DNA of 64,000 nucleotides from Styela clava (taxonomy: Eukaryota > Chordata > Ascidiacea > Stolidobranchia > Styelidae), in contig NC_135263.1 of assembly GCF_964204865.1 (NCBI RefSeq), positions 12,507,426 through 12,571,425 of the forward strand. Direction: 5' to 3'. The notes under the pieces are model-generated. The model saw only the letters and a list, made by a program, of their open reading frames with translations. It was not told the origin of the DNA and ran no database searches. Below, piece after piece: positions 13,544-26,700 of the stretch; position 1 is the first letter of the stretch, and each line of letters begins with the position of its first letter. The translations under genes and the position numbers were made by a program.

Positions 13544-13843
13544 TTATATTTTGAGTAAATGTATAGTTGCTAATATTTTTTTTTCTATTTTTATGTATAA
13601 CAAATAATGCTTAACTAATGTATTATTAACTTGAAAACATCTTGATATCACTGAATTGATATTACGGATTATACATGGATTATTGAACATTGGAATACTG
13701 AAAAATGGAAACTACGTCGGATAATATGGATTACAATTTGAGATAATAATGATTGTAAAAATTTTATTTCCCATTATTTCTATGATTATTACTGTATCAC
13801 ATTTAACACATTTGTGAGCGTTTAAAAAAAAAAAAAAAAAAAA
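13088..13843 (+). mobile_element. 5'-truncated LINE (non-LTR retrotransposon)
   Basis: The insert is flanked by a perfect 13-bp direct repeat, GAAATTTATTCTT, at 13075-13087 and 13844-13856. It ends in about 20 A residues directly before the right-hand repeat. Together these are the hallmarks of target-primed reverse transcription. It carries the C-terminal end of a LINE reverse transcriptase frame and a roughly 280-base 3' UTR. The rest of the element was lost at insertion by 5' truncation. Confidence 0.92.
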
Positions 13844-14710
13844 GAAATTTATTCTTTAGTTTTCAGTAGTGTTTCAGAAACTTAAATATAAATCAGATAA
13901 TTCAATGATCATTCTGTCTTTCTAGGAGTTTTAGTTTAATTGCAGTAATAAAAAATTAGTGTAGAAATAGCAGTGGATAGACTAGGCTAAAATTCTTTAC
14001 CGGTACTTTTAAAAAACAGATTGTTGTATGCGTTGAATCAAAATGATGGTTTGAAACACATACCCCATTTTACAGGCGCCAACTCGCAAAAGCACTCTTA
14101 AAATAACCCCGAAAATTATTGCAATGGTGAAGTTTAGATAGAATTTCTCGGGGGTCAAAGATCGGGGAAAGGTCCGTATACATTATACAGCAAGGGCCAG
14201 CCCCCAGGAGCCTTGGTGACCTAACTGGTCTTGCATATTGACCCTCACAAATAATGATCAACCAGTTGTTTATTGTTAAATTTTATTTTGTGTTGCTTCA
14301 AATGTATTATAGTGTTGATATTGTTTGTGATAACAAATCTCTCTCCCACATATAACCTATATAACACGCGCATAAATAACGAAAAAAAAAACTAAAAAAC
14401 GGGAACATTTATCGGCTGAGGGCGCATAACGTTGTGTACAGGGTACTACTTTCGAGTGTACATATGAAAAAATTGGAACGATACAGAGAAGATTAGCAAA
14501 AAAAAAAAAAAAGGTTGCCATATTCGCTTTTTTAACGCCAAATTTGCCATTTTTGGCTTTTTTGAAACCCGTATAGCGTCAGAATATCCGTTTGGCTTTT
14601 TGGCGTTTTTTAAGTCTATTCTAGTGTCTATTATTAGAATCATATGAAATACAATATTTAGTGTGTAACAACTGAACAATAGCCTATTACTTGTACTTAG
14701 CTACTTAACA

Positions 14711-14989
14711 TTAGGATTTCCTGGAGCATCGATTTCCTTGTTTGTTACATTAACTCTTAACCATACCCAATAAGAAATAATTGCAGTTTCTGCAGCTGCT
14801 CAGACAGATGTTCAAGCAGGGTTGTAAACATTGCCTCGTTTTTATAGTTTTCGTTCTGTTTCCAAAAAATAGTTATATAACTTAATTTTCATTATGCCTG
14901 ATATGGTTTATGTGAGCTTTAGTTTAATTCTGCAATTGCAATAACGATGTGATTAACTACGCTAAAATTACTGAATAAGATATCAGTGG
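14711..14989 (+). repeat. Uncharacterised dispersed repeat, copy B
   Basis: It shares blocks with copy A: GAGCATCGATTTCCTTGTTT, CTCAGACAGATGTTCAAGC, GTTGTAAACATTGCCTCGTT, TTTAGTTTAATT and GCTAAAATTACT. It is interrupted at its right side by the hAT element at 14990-16205. It seems more decayed than the copy at 32290-32700. Confidence 0.55.
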
Positions 14990-16205
14990 TAGAGATGTAC
15001 CGTTACCACTTTTGTCGCCGATACCAGCTAAAAACGCCGATACGCCGATACTATAAGAAGGCCGATATTCCGATACTATGTAATTATTACTTAATTAGGG
15101 GTGCTGTGTAGGGCAGACGGGTTAAAACAATGGTCTTTGAGCGTTGTTCATAGTACACATTATTTCAGATCGAAAAAAAAAGATATATCACATAATATGA
15201 AATTAATGTTTGGAGTTTGCTTTAACTGATTAAGATACATTGTACAGTAACGCTAGTAATCTCGGTGTTCAATTAGAAAACTCATAAGCCGGGATGTCAA
15301 ATTTGAATTTAATGTTAATATCGCGACCTTCGAATATCGTTTTTCGTGTTTAAAAGAATATCGAATATCACCCACATATTCTAGTGCCGCCGTCCTACGC
15401 TCAAATTAAAAGCATTTTACAAATATTGTATTTCATGGCTAATCATAATCGTCGACGCAACAAGTCAAAGCCAACATGAATAAAGAATATCAATCAGCAC
15501 CAACAAAAAGAAGGCCTACCTATAACCGTCGAGGAGGTTTTTTTAGTAAAAATAACATGATCTCTTTCAACGAAATAGATTTTATAATATTTTACAATTG
15601 CAATCATATATTTTGAGACAGTCTAGGGATAGGCGGTCATGTCAATATATCTATAAAATAGTTGTGTAATTAAACAAAATTCAAATTAATACTTGCGTAG
15701 AGAGATAATTGTGTCGGAATTTAGTTTATCGATGTCGACGGACTAAATGACACTCGTACTTGACGACAAACAGTCAGAATTTATACCTGTGCCAAGGGTC
15801 TATGTGCCGTTAATAAGGACCCCAATTCCACTGTATGATTTAAAACCGGGCGCCTGATTGCTTTTTGTTATGTGCGGTGTTGATATATTTCTTCATAATT
15901 ACTATGTATTATTAAAAATGTCAATATAAAAATTTGACAGCGAAAATATCTAAATTAGTTGAGCTAGTTTGGCTGATAAATAGCTAAAAACACGTGAATA
16001 TTCTCTCACGGTGGTGGGGACATGTATGGCTCATAGCTCACAATCTCTCCAGACAAAAAATAAATTGAAAAGTAGTATTCCAACTAATCTATTTTGGACC
16101 ATATCAAAAAGTTAAATATATCGGAAATATCGGCCTTAATCTAACCGATACCGATACATGGCCGATATTGCCGATACCGATATCCGATACATCGGTACAT
16201 CTCTA
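14990..16205. mobile_element. hAT element with TAGAGATGTACCG termini
   Basis: The element begins TAGAGATGTACCG and ends CGGTACATCTCTA, a perfect 13-bp inverted repeat. It is flanked by an exact 8-bp target duplication, ATCAGTGG, at 14982-14989 and 16206-16213. Subterminal arrays of CCGATA/GATACC motifs occur at both ends, typical of transposase-binding repeats. At 1216 bp with no transposase frame, it is a non-autonomous copy. Confidence 0.92.
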
Positions 16206-17021
16206 ATCAGTGGTCCACCTGTGAGCGGCAGGGGGTTAGATAATTTTTTAATAAAATTGATGGTTTATAAATTTTAAAAGTAAAAAATATTCAATAGTAA
16301 AGTACGATATAGGGAGAAATTTTTAAGGTATATCATAAGTTTAAGTAGAAACATGTAGGTATATCATATTCTGATGCGGCACCCTGTATTGTATTTATTG
16401 AATGGTAAAATAATGCTGTCCGCTCGATATTTAATTTCTACAGTGCTAGGCTATAGGAACTTTACTTTCTATTCGTGTGCCTCACTGAATGAACTAATGG
16501 CTCTATATCATCATCGGTACGTTGCCAAGGGCTTAAAATCTGACAAATCATGGGTAGCCTACGGTACTTAGTAAAATTGTTGGCTTTTTCTGGCTTTTTT
16601 TATGTCTTGATTTGGCTTTTTTTGATGGCTGGGGTCTGGCAACCCTGATTGTGTAACCAATCACCAAAACATAAATCATGGATCTGTTTACAACAGACAC
16701 ATTTAAAGCAAAACAATAATTTAATTGAGGTGAACAACTGCAAAGCAATGTGCTAGGTGTGAACCAAAGCATACCGTACCTATAACTTGTTGTACACAAT
16801 GTCACAAAAATGACTTTATTAGTTGCTGCATCCTCGTTGATCTGATTGTTATGCTTCTCAGTTCTCAATTCTGCAATGATTGGTCGTTTGACTAGTTGAC
16901 AGACAGGTCGCAGTGTGAATCGAAATAAACTTATACCGGTACTTATAATGGGTATAGCTAAATGTGTTTTACCAAATTTTGAATTTGTATATGGCAGTCA
17001 ATGTATTACAAAAATATTTGA

Positions 17022-18080
<1,059 letters not shown>

Positions 18081-18108
18081 AGGAATTTTTAAAATTTAGA
18101 TTTAAGTC

Positions 18109-18114
18109 AATAAA
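18109..18114 (+). promoter_or_regulatory. Polyadenylation signal of GALT
   Basis: AATAAA starts 29 bases after the GALT stop codon (TGA 18078-18080). Confidence 0.6.
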
Positions 18115-19748
18115 TTTCAGTGCAATATCATTTTGATTTGTTAGTTTATGATATTCATTACTAAAACTTAATTTTCAATTTTGAAGTGGTTCATGAACTA
18201 GTGTATTTATTCACTGTACTTTAAATGTATTTCTTCAATTCTTTGGTTTCATATGTCTTCAACAAGTAGAATAATGCTCCATTCTTGTCTGGGACAGATA
18301 CCCAACATAGTTTATTGCTTTTTTACTAATTTTTTTATTTGTCTGAGGCTTGAATCAAGACTTCAATAATTTATACAATTAATTACAAGTGCTACAGTAT
18401 TTTTGGCTGGTCATACCTAACTATTACCTGTTCACCCTCGCGGGTCTATTCATAGACTCACGTTTTAACCTGGAATCACTAAAATAAATGCCAACCCAAG
18501 TCCACAGGGCGAATGTTCACCCTACCCAATCAGATATACCTGGTAATATCCAGAAATAAATATCTCAGTGGATTATCTAATAGCTTCACCTGTGATTTGT
18601 GTGATTTTGATTTTGATAAATATTTCCAAGATATAGCCTATAAGGCTATCCAAACATGAATAGTGTTTTATAATTCATGTAAAATTCAAAATATTATAAA
18701 TTATTTTGGGGTTGCCTTTCTGATTATATATATAACTTTATCATATATCGTATATGCAATATTTTATCAACTCTGATAATAGAGAAATTTGTAAAGAATT
18801 TTGTGTATTCTGTGATTTAGCAAATATTGATTATAATTATATTAGACCCAATCATTCTCTTCCTGCATGTACTCTTATTTTATATTCAACTAATTAAATT
18901 GGAATGTTTCAAATAGGTTATTGCCTTGTAGAATTACAATAACCTTCATTTAAAAAATATTATTAGTAGTTAAATTTGTCTTTATTAATTATTTAAATTG
19001 CCAAGTTTACTGTTTCAATTTTTGGTGACATATCTGTATTAGTACCTCCTATATTACCACAATCTTCTATTATACCTTGATCAAATTTAAAAACTTGATA
19101 AAACCCAATAAATGATTTATTAAGGTATTCAGTTTATGTGTGAAAGTCTTTTCCATCGCAAACAGCTCTTAGGTACAACAGATACATGCTTGTTATTCTG
19201 TTTTAAAAGTTGTTCAATGCTATGAATGTCGAACTTTTGTATCGCAAATTGAAAGTATGTATGAGATGCTTGAATGAAGAATGAAATATATTGGTAACAC
19301 CAAATGCCGTTTTCATTCAACCAGGCTGGGAAACAGGAGAGATGAAAATTGAATCAAATATGAAAAGTTTTTTCTAAGTACTTCGTTCCCAAGCGCCTAG
19401 CGGTCGGGTTTGATGGCGGATATCTTTATTAAAAACACGGTGTTTATTGCATGCATTTTTTATTATAAATATTTGATTCGGCCATTAGTCGATTATCGGA
19501 GACAGTTGATATCACATCTTCTTAAATTAAATTTTCAAGATCTTTCATTTGCTTCGCCATCTCTTCACTAAAACACGTGCGCCACGGTTTGAAAAAAAAA
19601 ATTATAATAACGGAGATGGCAATAATGGCGATTTCACGCGCTGTGTGTGTTATTAAATAAAAATGAATTTCACAATTCGAAATATTACGGAACATCGCTA
19701 TCGAATTATGTGCACAGATTCATTGTCTGCATAAGCTTCCTGGACGCG
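18115..19748. other. Intergenic, no gene recognised
   Basis: AT-rich spacer between two plus-strand genes. The short minus-strand frame at 19129-19320 has no recognisable motif. The last hundred or so bases are the likely promoter and leader of the hotdog-like gene. Confidence 0.5.
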
Positions 19749-21305
19749 ATGGAGTATCGTATCGCAGGGGCTACAGGCTCTGTTTTGATAAAGAACTTGA
19801 CCGTTTGGAACCTTATTGGAGGAGGTAAGTCAATTTTCAAATTAAATTGAACGATTATTCTTTTCGAGAAGGGCGTTCGTTAAATTACTTGTAGAAGGCT
19901 TGTAAATATTTATCTGTAGTCGTATTGACAGGGAAAAATCGCATCGTTTAATGGTCGTATATGTCATAAATCTTCAAATATTTACGTTTGATATTTTTTC
20001 ACATAAAACAGTCATAACTACACTAAAACATTAACACCGTGTGGAGAATAATAGCGTGACTTGGGTTCTGATTCCCAGGATCGGGGGATTCATGTATATA
20101 TATTCCATTTTTTTGAAATTTGTGTATATATATTTGCGCTCTAATTTGACTATACTTTCAACTTTATATTGAGTGATATATACGCCTATTTATAAGCCTT
20201 TTTATTAATTCATGAAAGTTGTCGTGCCTAATTTTAATACGATACAGTGACTAGATTGCTGGCAAATTTTAAGTGGAATGAAAACCCATTTGATAAAAGT
20301 TCTGTCGTTTGAGGCTTTACAGCAATAGTGTGTTTTTTTATTATATCTATTGCAAAAAGATAAAATGTAGGTTGTCTTTCTTCAAAAAATCCACTACATA
20401 ACGATATCAATTGGTTTTCGGATGATAACTTTGAAATGATTGTCAATATAGTTGTTTTAAAATAGACTCAAATTTGAAAATCAACAGAAAACTAAACTAC
20501 ATTTATTATTGCAGCGTACATCAATCCATCTTCGTTTCTATTTATTCCCGGACTTGCTAGTCTCCTGATTAAAGAGTCTCTCGTGGAAAAAGCTCCGTCG
20601 TTTTCAAAAAATCACGTCTTAATGATAAAATGTCAAAGGATGCAGTTCAGTGATCACTTCCAGAATATTTCGAAAGAGTTCAAGTATGCATGTGATAAGA
20701 TGGATAGATTCCAATATTATTTGCGACTTAATAAAGCTATTGAAATGACTTATAAGCTATCATCAATGGGAAAGACATCTTTTGTGTCAGATTCACTTGT
20801 GACAGACCTCGAAGAAGATAAGATTTTGGCAACTCACCGTCTATTGGCTGTTTGCGTCAACAAAGCAACTGGAATACCCGCCAGTCTGCCGCAAGAACTT
20901 CGAGAACTCGCTGAAGAAAGGAGTAGCGTCACTAAAAACAGTGATATATTCACAAGAAATTTAATGGAAACTGCACCAGAGGGCAGCGTGGCTAAGCATG
21001 TCGAAATGGAAGACGTAACCTTTTTGGATTATGTACCCCACCATAAGTATTTAAACTTCTATCTGGACTGCCTTGCAAGAGATGCAACCATGAATGGCGT
21101 TACCAATTTGCCTGGAAACATGCCTATATGGGATTACCAGGTACGCTCGTGCTCGTTTTTGTATTTGAAGCAATCAAAGCTTGGTGATCGCATTCAAACT
21201 TTCTACTGGAAAGATCCTGCAGACATGTGGAGCTTCTACTTCAAGACAATGCGAAACAAAGAAACTATATGCGAGGCTCGAGTAAAAATGACTGCTGCAA
21301 AATGA
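19749..21305 (+). CDS. Putative tandem hotdog-fold (4HBT-like) protein, two exons, 288 aa
   Basis: Coding exons are 19749-19824 and 20515-21305, joined by a phase-1 GT-AG intron. The ATG is the first in frame. Residues 28-46 (a stretch around FLFIPGLASLL) are hydrophobic and may be a membrane anchor or targeting segment. Two similar halves follow. The first, about 85-155, ends LATHRLLAVCVNKATGIPASLP and resembles the strand-rich end of acyl-CoA thioesterases, where an ATG(R) strand precedes a 'VDR.TGRP.P.P' turn. The second, about 187-284, has a helix-like LDYVPHHKYLNFYLDCLARD followed by strands YQVRSCSFLY, DRIQTFYWKD and ETICEARVKM. I do not recognise an exact family member, and no catalytic Asp or Glu can be assigned with confidence. 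Acyl-thioester hydrolysis is therefore a hypothesis; a non-enzymatic lipid-binding role is possible. Confidence 0.6.
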
Positions 21306-21384
21306 ACACTAGACATTATATCGACTGTTTTTTTTTGGAACAAAATAGTGTATTATTACTTTATAGTTAATACAGTCACTTTTC

Positions 21385-21390
21385 AATAAA
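21385..21390 (+). promoter_or_regulatory. Polyadenylation signal of hotdog-like gene
   Basis: AATAAA lies 80 bases after the TGA stop and is the first such hexamer downstream. Confidence 0.6.
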
Positions 21391-21700
21391 ATACTTCCTC
21401 AAATTCTGCATATCGTGATATTTTCGTGTATTCTGCTGTTAATATATACCATTCGTGTAATAAAAATTTGAATATGTTCGATTATTCCAAAATCTGGACA
21501 CTTAGCGGAAATTGAAAAGATTTCATGACAAAATCCTAATGCCGATTACCTTGAGTAACCCCATAAGGAATCTAACCGTTGTTTCGCTTTGGCGGTGAAA
21601 GAAGCGCCACACGGAGCACCTAGGCTGCGATTTGTCATGACAAACCTGCGACCGTTTATGCCTGTTGCAGATGGATACTGTAAAGTAATATTTACTAGAC

Positions 21701-23240
21701 CAGTGGTTCCCAACCTTTTTTTTCGCGACCCCAATTTTCATAAATCAAACACACAGATACTCGCGACCCCACAACTAGAAACGTTGAGCAACATCCGAAA
21801 TCAGTACGGTGCATCATTTTAATTACCTCAATGGGAACTGGACGTTGCCGGTGAACATTGGCCCCAAAATATACAAACGAGTCCGGCAATGCGCCGGAAA
21901 ACGGAGGAACTTCGGAAGATTTGATAATACACGACATCGTAAGAAAACCACAATGTAAAAACCTCTTAAATCAGAACCATAACGGTTCTCTGGCGAAACA
22001 TAGACGGACTTGACAAAACGTGGTAGATTGTAAGGAAGCTTATGATACTTCGGAAATAGTAAGATTCGAAGATGGTAAGATGCTTCTCCCTACATAAATT
22101 TTAAATATTATTTAGTATATTCCAACAGTGTCTTTATTATTTTTAGTACAATGTTAACATATTACAGATTGCTCCATTATTGATTTTAAAGTAAAACAGA
22201 GCATGAGAGTAAAATAGGAAAACGTGTACGGAATCACATCTTTCTGGTGCCTTTTATTAGGCTGAAATTTGTTGTGGTTTTGTGTTTGAATACTCGGAAC
22301 ACGTCGAAATTATCTATGAAAAGTCTAAATACGTAATATTGCAATACGAAAATGTTCACTTTTTTGTGGGGTCGATGTGGACAAAACACGCAGCCGATTC
22401 GTGGATTTTGGACACGTGCGCAAATTAACAAAGTGCTTTCGAAACTGATCGAAACCTAAAGTGCCAATACTCCGCCAAATAAAGCAACTTTGCTTTGTAT
22501 ATTCCACAACCAAGCAGCTACACCAGTAGTTCTCGAACCCTTTTTGCTTACGGCGCACTTAGCGAATGAAAAATATTCCGCGGCACACTTGTAACAAAAT
22601 AAAGTTATCTTTAAACAAAATATTATGCAAATGTTAATGCGATGTGTGTGTGTCTGTTTTGAGAACCAATTGAAACGAGGTTTCGTCGTTCCCTTTTTTG
22701 CTTTTAATTTCAGCCATAGTAGAAAGTCACTCTTACTACAACGATAAGGCAAATATATTTATATTACATGTCTAATACTGAATACTCAAGTTTTACAAGC
22801 CTGCCCGTTGCATGCATGCCTATGTGTAATACAAACAGCTTATTTTCTAAAATTTCAAAAAGCTCCGCGGCGGCTCACCTGAGAAGCTCTTGCGGCACAC
22901 TAGCGTGCTGCGGCACACAGTGTGAGAAACGCTGGACGACACTGATAAAAAAAAACGTAACTTCTCGCAGACTTGGCAATAAATCCGATTCGCGTACCAG
23001 CGGGTCAACAACGTATTCGGATGTAACATGATCAAACAAGCTATAAAAAGAATCGACCAATTTTGGGGCCGTTTGGACAATAAATGGTCGAGTTATTGCT
23101 GAAAAATCCGAAGTTGGAAATTTTACCGTATTTGCCGACCAGCACAAATTTCAATTTTTAAATCCTATTCACTTGTGTGCGCATGTTCTACAGAAGTTAG
23201 GCGACCCCGGAAAATCTTCACGACCCCATCGGGGTCGCTG
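21701..23240. mobile_element. hAT element, 1.54 kb, with 8-bp target duplication
   Basis: The left end starts CAGTGGTTCCCAACC followed by TTTTTTTTCGCGACCCC; the right end reads back as CAGCGACCCCGATGGGGTCG. These are imperfect termini of the common hAT 'CAGTGGTTC' type. An exact TACTAGAC duplication flanks the element at 21693-21700 and 23241-23248. No transposase motif was recognised, so it is probably non-autonomous. A second hAT-like element sits inside at 22524-22934. Confidence 0.9.
22524..22934. mobile_element. hAT-like element nested in the 21701 element
   Basis: It opens CAGTAGTTCTCGAACCC followed by a GCGGCGCAC-like motif, and ends GAGAAACGCTG, which reads back as CAGCGTTTCTCACAC. 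Both ends carry GCGGCACAC repeats. The flanking octamers AGCTACAC and GACGACAC agree at only five of eight positions, so the target duplication is weak or decayed. Confidence 0.65.
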
Positions 23241-23248
23241 TACTAGAC

Positions 23249-23779
23249 CATAGCATGGAGCTTTTTACTCCTGATATCAGAATTGACGAAACTTTTTTAT
23301 TGTAAAAATGGCAAGTAGTTTACAAAAAATAACAAAATAATATCATAGATGTACACAACAAAACAGTGCATAGGGAAATTTGTTCCGTGCTCATAAATTT
23401 GGAGTAGTAAACAATTTGCAAATACACTTGTGTTTTTAATATTAAAGATCTGAGATTTGGCAATAATATTAAAAACTCAGTAGATTGAATATATTTACTA
23501 ACGTTGGATTATCCGACTACGCTTGATATCATAATCAGAATGAGGTTTTTATTGCCCGAATATGACCTTTTATAGTCAAATTACTGAGAGCTGGAATCAC
23601 AAAAGAGTTTTGATGAAATCTTTGGGACGTGAGCATGAAAGTGATTGCCGGAAAGTAGTTTTATTTCCTTTGGAAGAAAACTAATTTAAGCGTTATCAAT
23701 ATATCCTTAAGTATACCCACTCAATTGATCGGATAGTATCATGTTATTGCAAATATGTATTTTACATATTTATGTTGTG
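23249..23779. other. Probable 3' UTR of the Amt gene
   Basis: No open frame of interest. A minus-strand AATAAA (23660-23665) lies about 115 bases past the Amt stop at 23780 and is a reasonable polyadenylation signal. Confidence 0.5.
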
Positions 23780-26700
23780 TTATTCGACGTCAGACCTGCA
23801 TCCCGTTTCATGCACCGTAAAAGTTCTTTCATTGTCAGAGTAGACTTGAGATGCTGGTCTATTGTATGGACGTATAGGAGGTTTTGGAGACATATCGTTT
23901 TCATTTGTCAGTCTGTGGAATAGGTTGAGTTTTAGCTTATGCATGCATTTAAAAAAAATTGTATTAAGTTAGTACGACAAGATATTGCAATCTACTTGCG
24001 GTCGTGGTATTGTAAGACATGTAGAAAATTTAGATATTCTTCCTGTGATATATATTTAAGATTCGACCATTATATTCTTAGCATGAATGTAATCGCAATT
24101 CTCTTACGGAATTATTTTGTAATGTATTGCGATGAATATGGTATTTGCCGATAGACTTGAAATTTTGCTAGTCGAGGTTTCTGGAATAACTTATTGAATG
24201 ACGTGATCTAACTCTTGGCTTGGTTGGCTTTTCAACTTGCAAAACCACTGTTTCTGTCTGATCGAATAAAATTTAACATGACCTGACTCAAATCAATAGT
24301 TGTTTCAGAGGAGTATCGAATTATATTGAAGAACAGAGTATATATTATATGCATGGTTGACTGTTCAAACGGAAGGACGCAATCGTTCTGTTAATCACCA
24401 TTTCAAATCTGTGAAATGGGGAAATGTCATTGGATGTGATAAGACTTGGCCTGGGGCAATTTCATTCATTGCCCATTAAAGTTTACGCTATTTCAGAGAC
24501 ATGTGGTTTAGATCACTGAGCAACGGGCGTGTAGCACCATCTATGTATATTACATTATAGCTGATTAGAAAATAACTTACAGATGATACGTTTCGGGATA
24601 TGCTGGCTCTCCATGTTTCTTGATATCTAGTCCTAACAATTCTTCATTTTCGGTAACTCGTAATAATCCCATCATCTTTAATGCGGTAAACACAACCAAG
24701 CAGTTCATCCCTTAAAAACACAATAGTCTACATTCTTTATCAGTATAACGCTATGAAATTTTCTTTATCGTTGGCAGTAATTTTATTGCTTATTCCAAGA
24801 AAATTAAAAGTTTATTGAACTGCAAAGTAATGAACAGAAAATTTACATCTACAATACCCAACTTATGAGTCTGTTAAACGGCTATATCACGTAGAATTCT
24901 ATAGACTAGTCTTTTTCTAACCTGTCCAAAAAATAATGCAGAGTGTTCCAAAGATATTCCAGCCAAGAGAAGCAAAAGCCATTCCATGCCCACCCAGTAA
25001 AATCCCCCCTATATATGTACCGTCAACCTTCAAGCCCCGAATAACGAAAAAGGGCGCAAGCAGCACTCCGGTGAGTCCTAAACGTAAAGAAGGTGAAAAT
25101 TGACAATTCAGTCGTTCGACAACCAAGAGGAAGTAGATAATAAACTACCTCCCGAGGGAATGAGTAGATAAGAAATTACCTCCTGCTAAATGCACCGGAA
25201 TTGCTCCAATAGGATCATCAATTCTGTGTTTAATCAGCAAATGTTCCGTTACCACCATCATAACGCCAGAAACTGTTCCGATAACTACAGCTGCCCATGG
25301 GTGGGTATCGTTGCTGCTAGCGCACACTGATACCATGCCTGAACAGTAATAATAATAGACGGGTTGAAATGAGTAAAGAATTGGGGCATTTAAACAACTA
25401 CACTAGGCTAGGCCCCGATTTCATTTCAATTATCATTTCCACAACATCAGCGAAGGATACAGATGATCTTGAACTTCGCCACCGTTAACGATACCGCAAT
25501 TTCGCCTTCAACCCCTTATGGTAGTGTCGTTTCGATAACGGAAGTGTGATTTTGTTGTCAGGCTACCGACATAAATAATAACACAATCAATGCATACAAA
25601 TCTAGCCCTGCAATCTACTTTTATGTAGCTTTCTGACGGATGTCACCATGTACATGTTTTACTGCGACGATCCTTGCGATGCCATGGAGAATAGGTAACG
25701 TGCGCCTAAACTATTCTGGAAAGCATGAGTTTTATATTTTGGCATAACTGAAGTGCATGGTATTGCTGTAAAAAACGCCTTCCGCATAACTAATAAAAAA
25801 ACGAGTCTATAATTTGAGTATTTGTATAGGTGTCTGAATGCGCTAGGCCTAGAAGACTATTAGTTTCGGTTGTTTTTAAATAATTTTTATTGATGTAGCA
25901 TTTTGTCCAATTGAGATCGTTGTAACGTATAAAATTGGACGTCATCAGCCTACCTGCAAGTCCTCCGTTAATAGCGATAATCAGTGACCAATACGCTTCT
26001 CGTCCCTTGAAATGTGAGAAAATTATGTTGAAAACTAAAGCTGAAAGTCCGCCAGATGAGGCAGATATGATAGTGTTTACCACTGACATTGACATCGTTA
26101 CACCGTCTGTGCCGTCTAAAAGTAGAAGTGAAAAAGGTGTCGATGGAGGTGTCGAACTATAACTGAAATTACATTAATTTCGCTTAAAACGATAATATTG
26201 GCAGGTTAGTAGTAACTTGATTGCACAAAAATAAATTGTTGTTGCTTTTGTTGTTTTTCCCGACTAATTCAATTCAACTGTATACGTAAAGATGACTGAT
26301 TTTCTTTTCTCTGCTACTATGTACCTCGTTATTTAAGTCAATTTCCTCTTATTTTATATTACATCATAGAAACACTTTATTCCGTCACACTTGTTCGCCT
26401 CCGTCATGTCATGCACAATGGCGTATGATTTTCATTTCCCTGCTACTATGTACTATGGACCTCGTTAGTTAGGTCAATTTCCTCTTTTTTTATATTACAT
26501 CATAGGAACACTTTTTCCGTTCCACTTGTTCGCCTCCGTCATGTCATGCACAATGGTGTATCTAGGCGGGTATTAAAGCCATTACTCGTGCCATGGGCGC
26601 CGCTTGTGTAGGAGCGCGAAAGGGCTTTAACCGTGGAAAATACTTAAATATTAAATTACAAGTGTGTCAATTCAACAGCAGTCGTTAAAAACTGTCAGTT

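Larger units (their letters stand above)
12880..14040 (+). repeat. Uncharacterised dispersed repeat, copy A, split by a LINE
   Basis: The two halves (about 12880-13087 and 13857-14040) read continuously into each other when the LINE at 13088-13843 is removed. The joined sequence aligns with the reverse complement of 32290-32700 through many blocks: GCATCGACTTTC/GCATAGACTTCC, CTTGTTTACTTCGTG, AGCAAGATGCAAAAA, GTGTAGAAATA, GACTAGGCT, AAATTCTTTAC. A third copy lies at 14711-14989. No terminal repeats were found, so the family type is unknown and the edges are approximate. Short frames inside it are probably not host genes. Confidence 0.65.
14513..16647. mobile_element. Composite element with GGTTGCCA ends
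   Basis: The left edge starts GGTTGCCATATTCGC after an A-run, and the right edge ends GGTCTGGCAACCCTG. They are inverted over GGTTGCCA, and both edges carry tracts rich in 'ttggcttttt'. This suggests one decayed DNA transposon that later took up repeat copy B and the hAT at 14990. No flanking target duplication could be recognised, so the single-element reading is tentative. Confidence 0.4.

Noticed and set aside
22234-23147. Several minus-strand frames of 65-98 codons
   Set aside because: They lie in or across the nested hAT elements, overlap in different frames and show no recognised transposase motif.
24581-24584. Amt ending at CTG TAA (PETYHL) as the sole product
   Set aside because: The same bases form a strong GTAAGT donor, and a phase-matched tail exon with a good acceptor follows at 23912, so the longer form is preferred; the short form is kept as an alternative.
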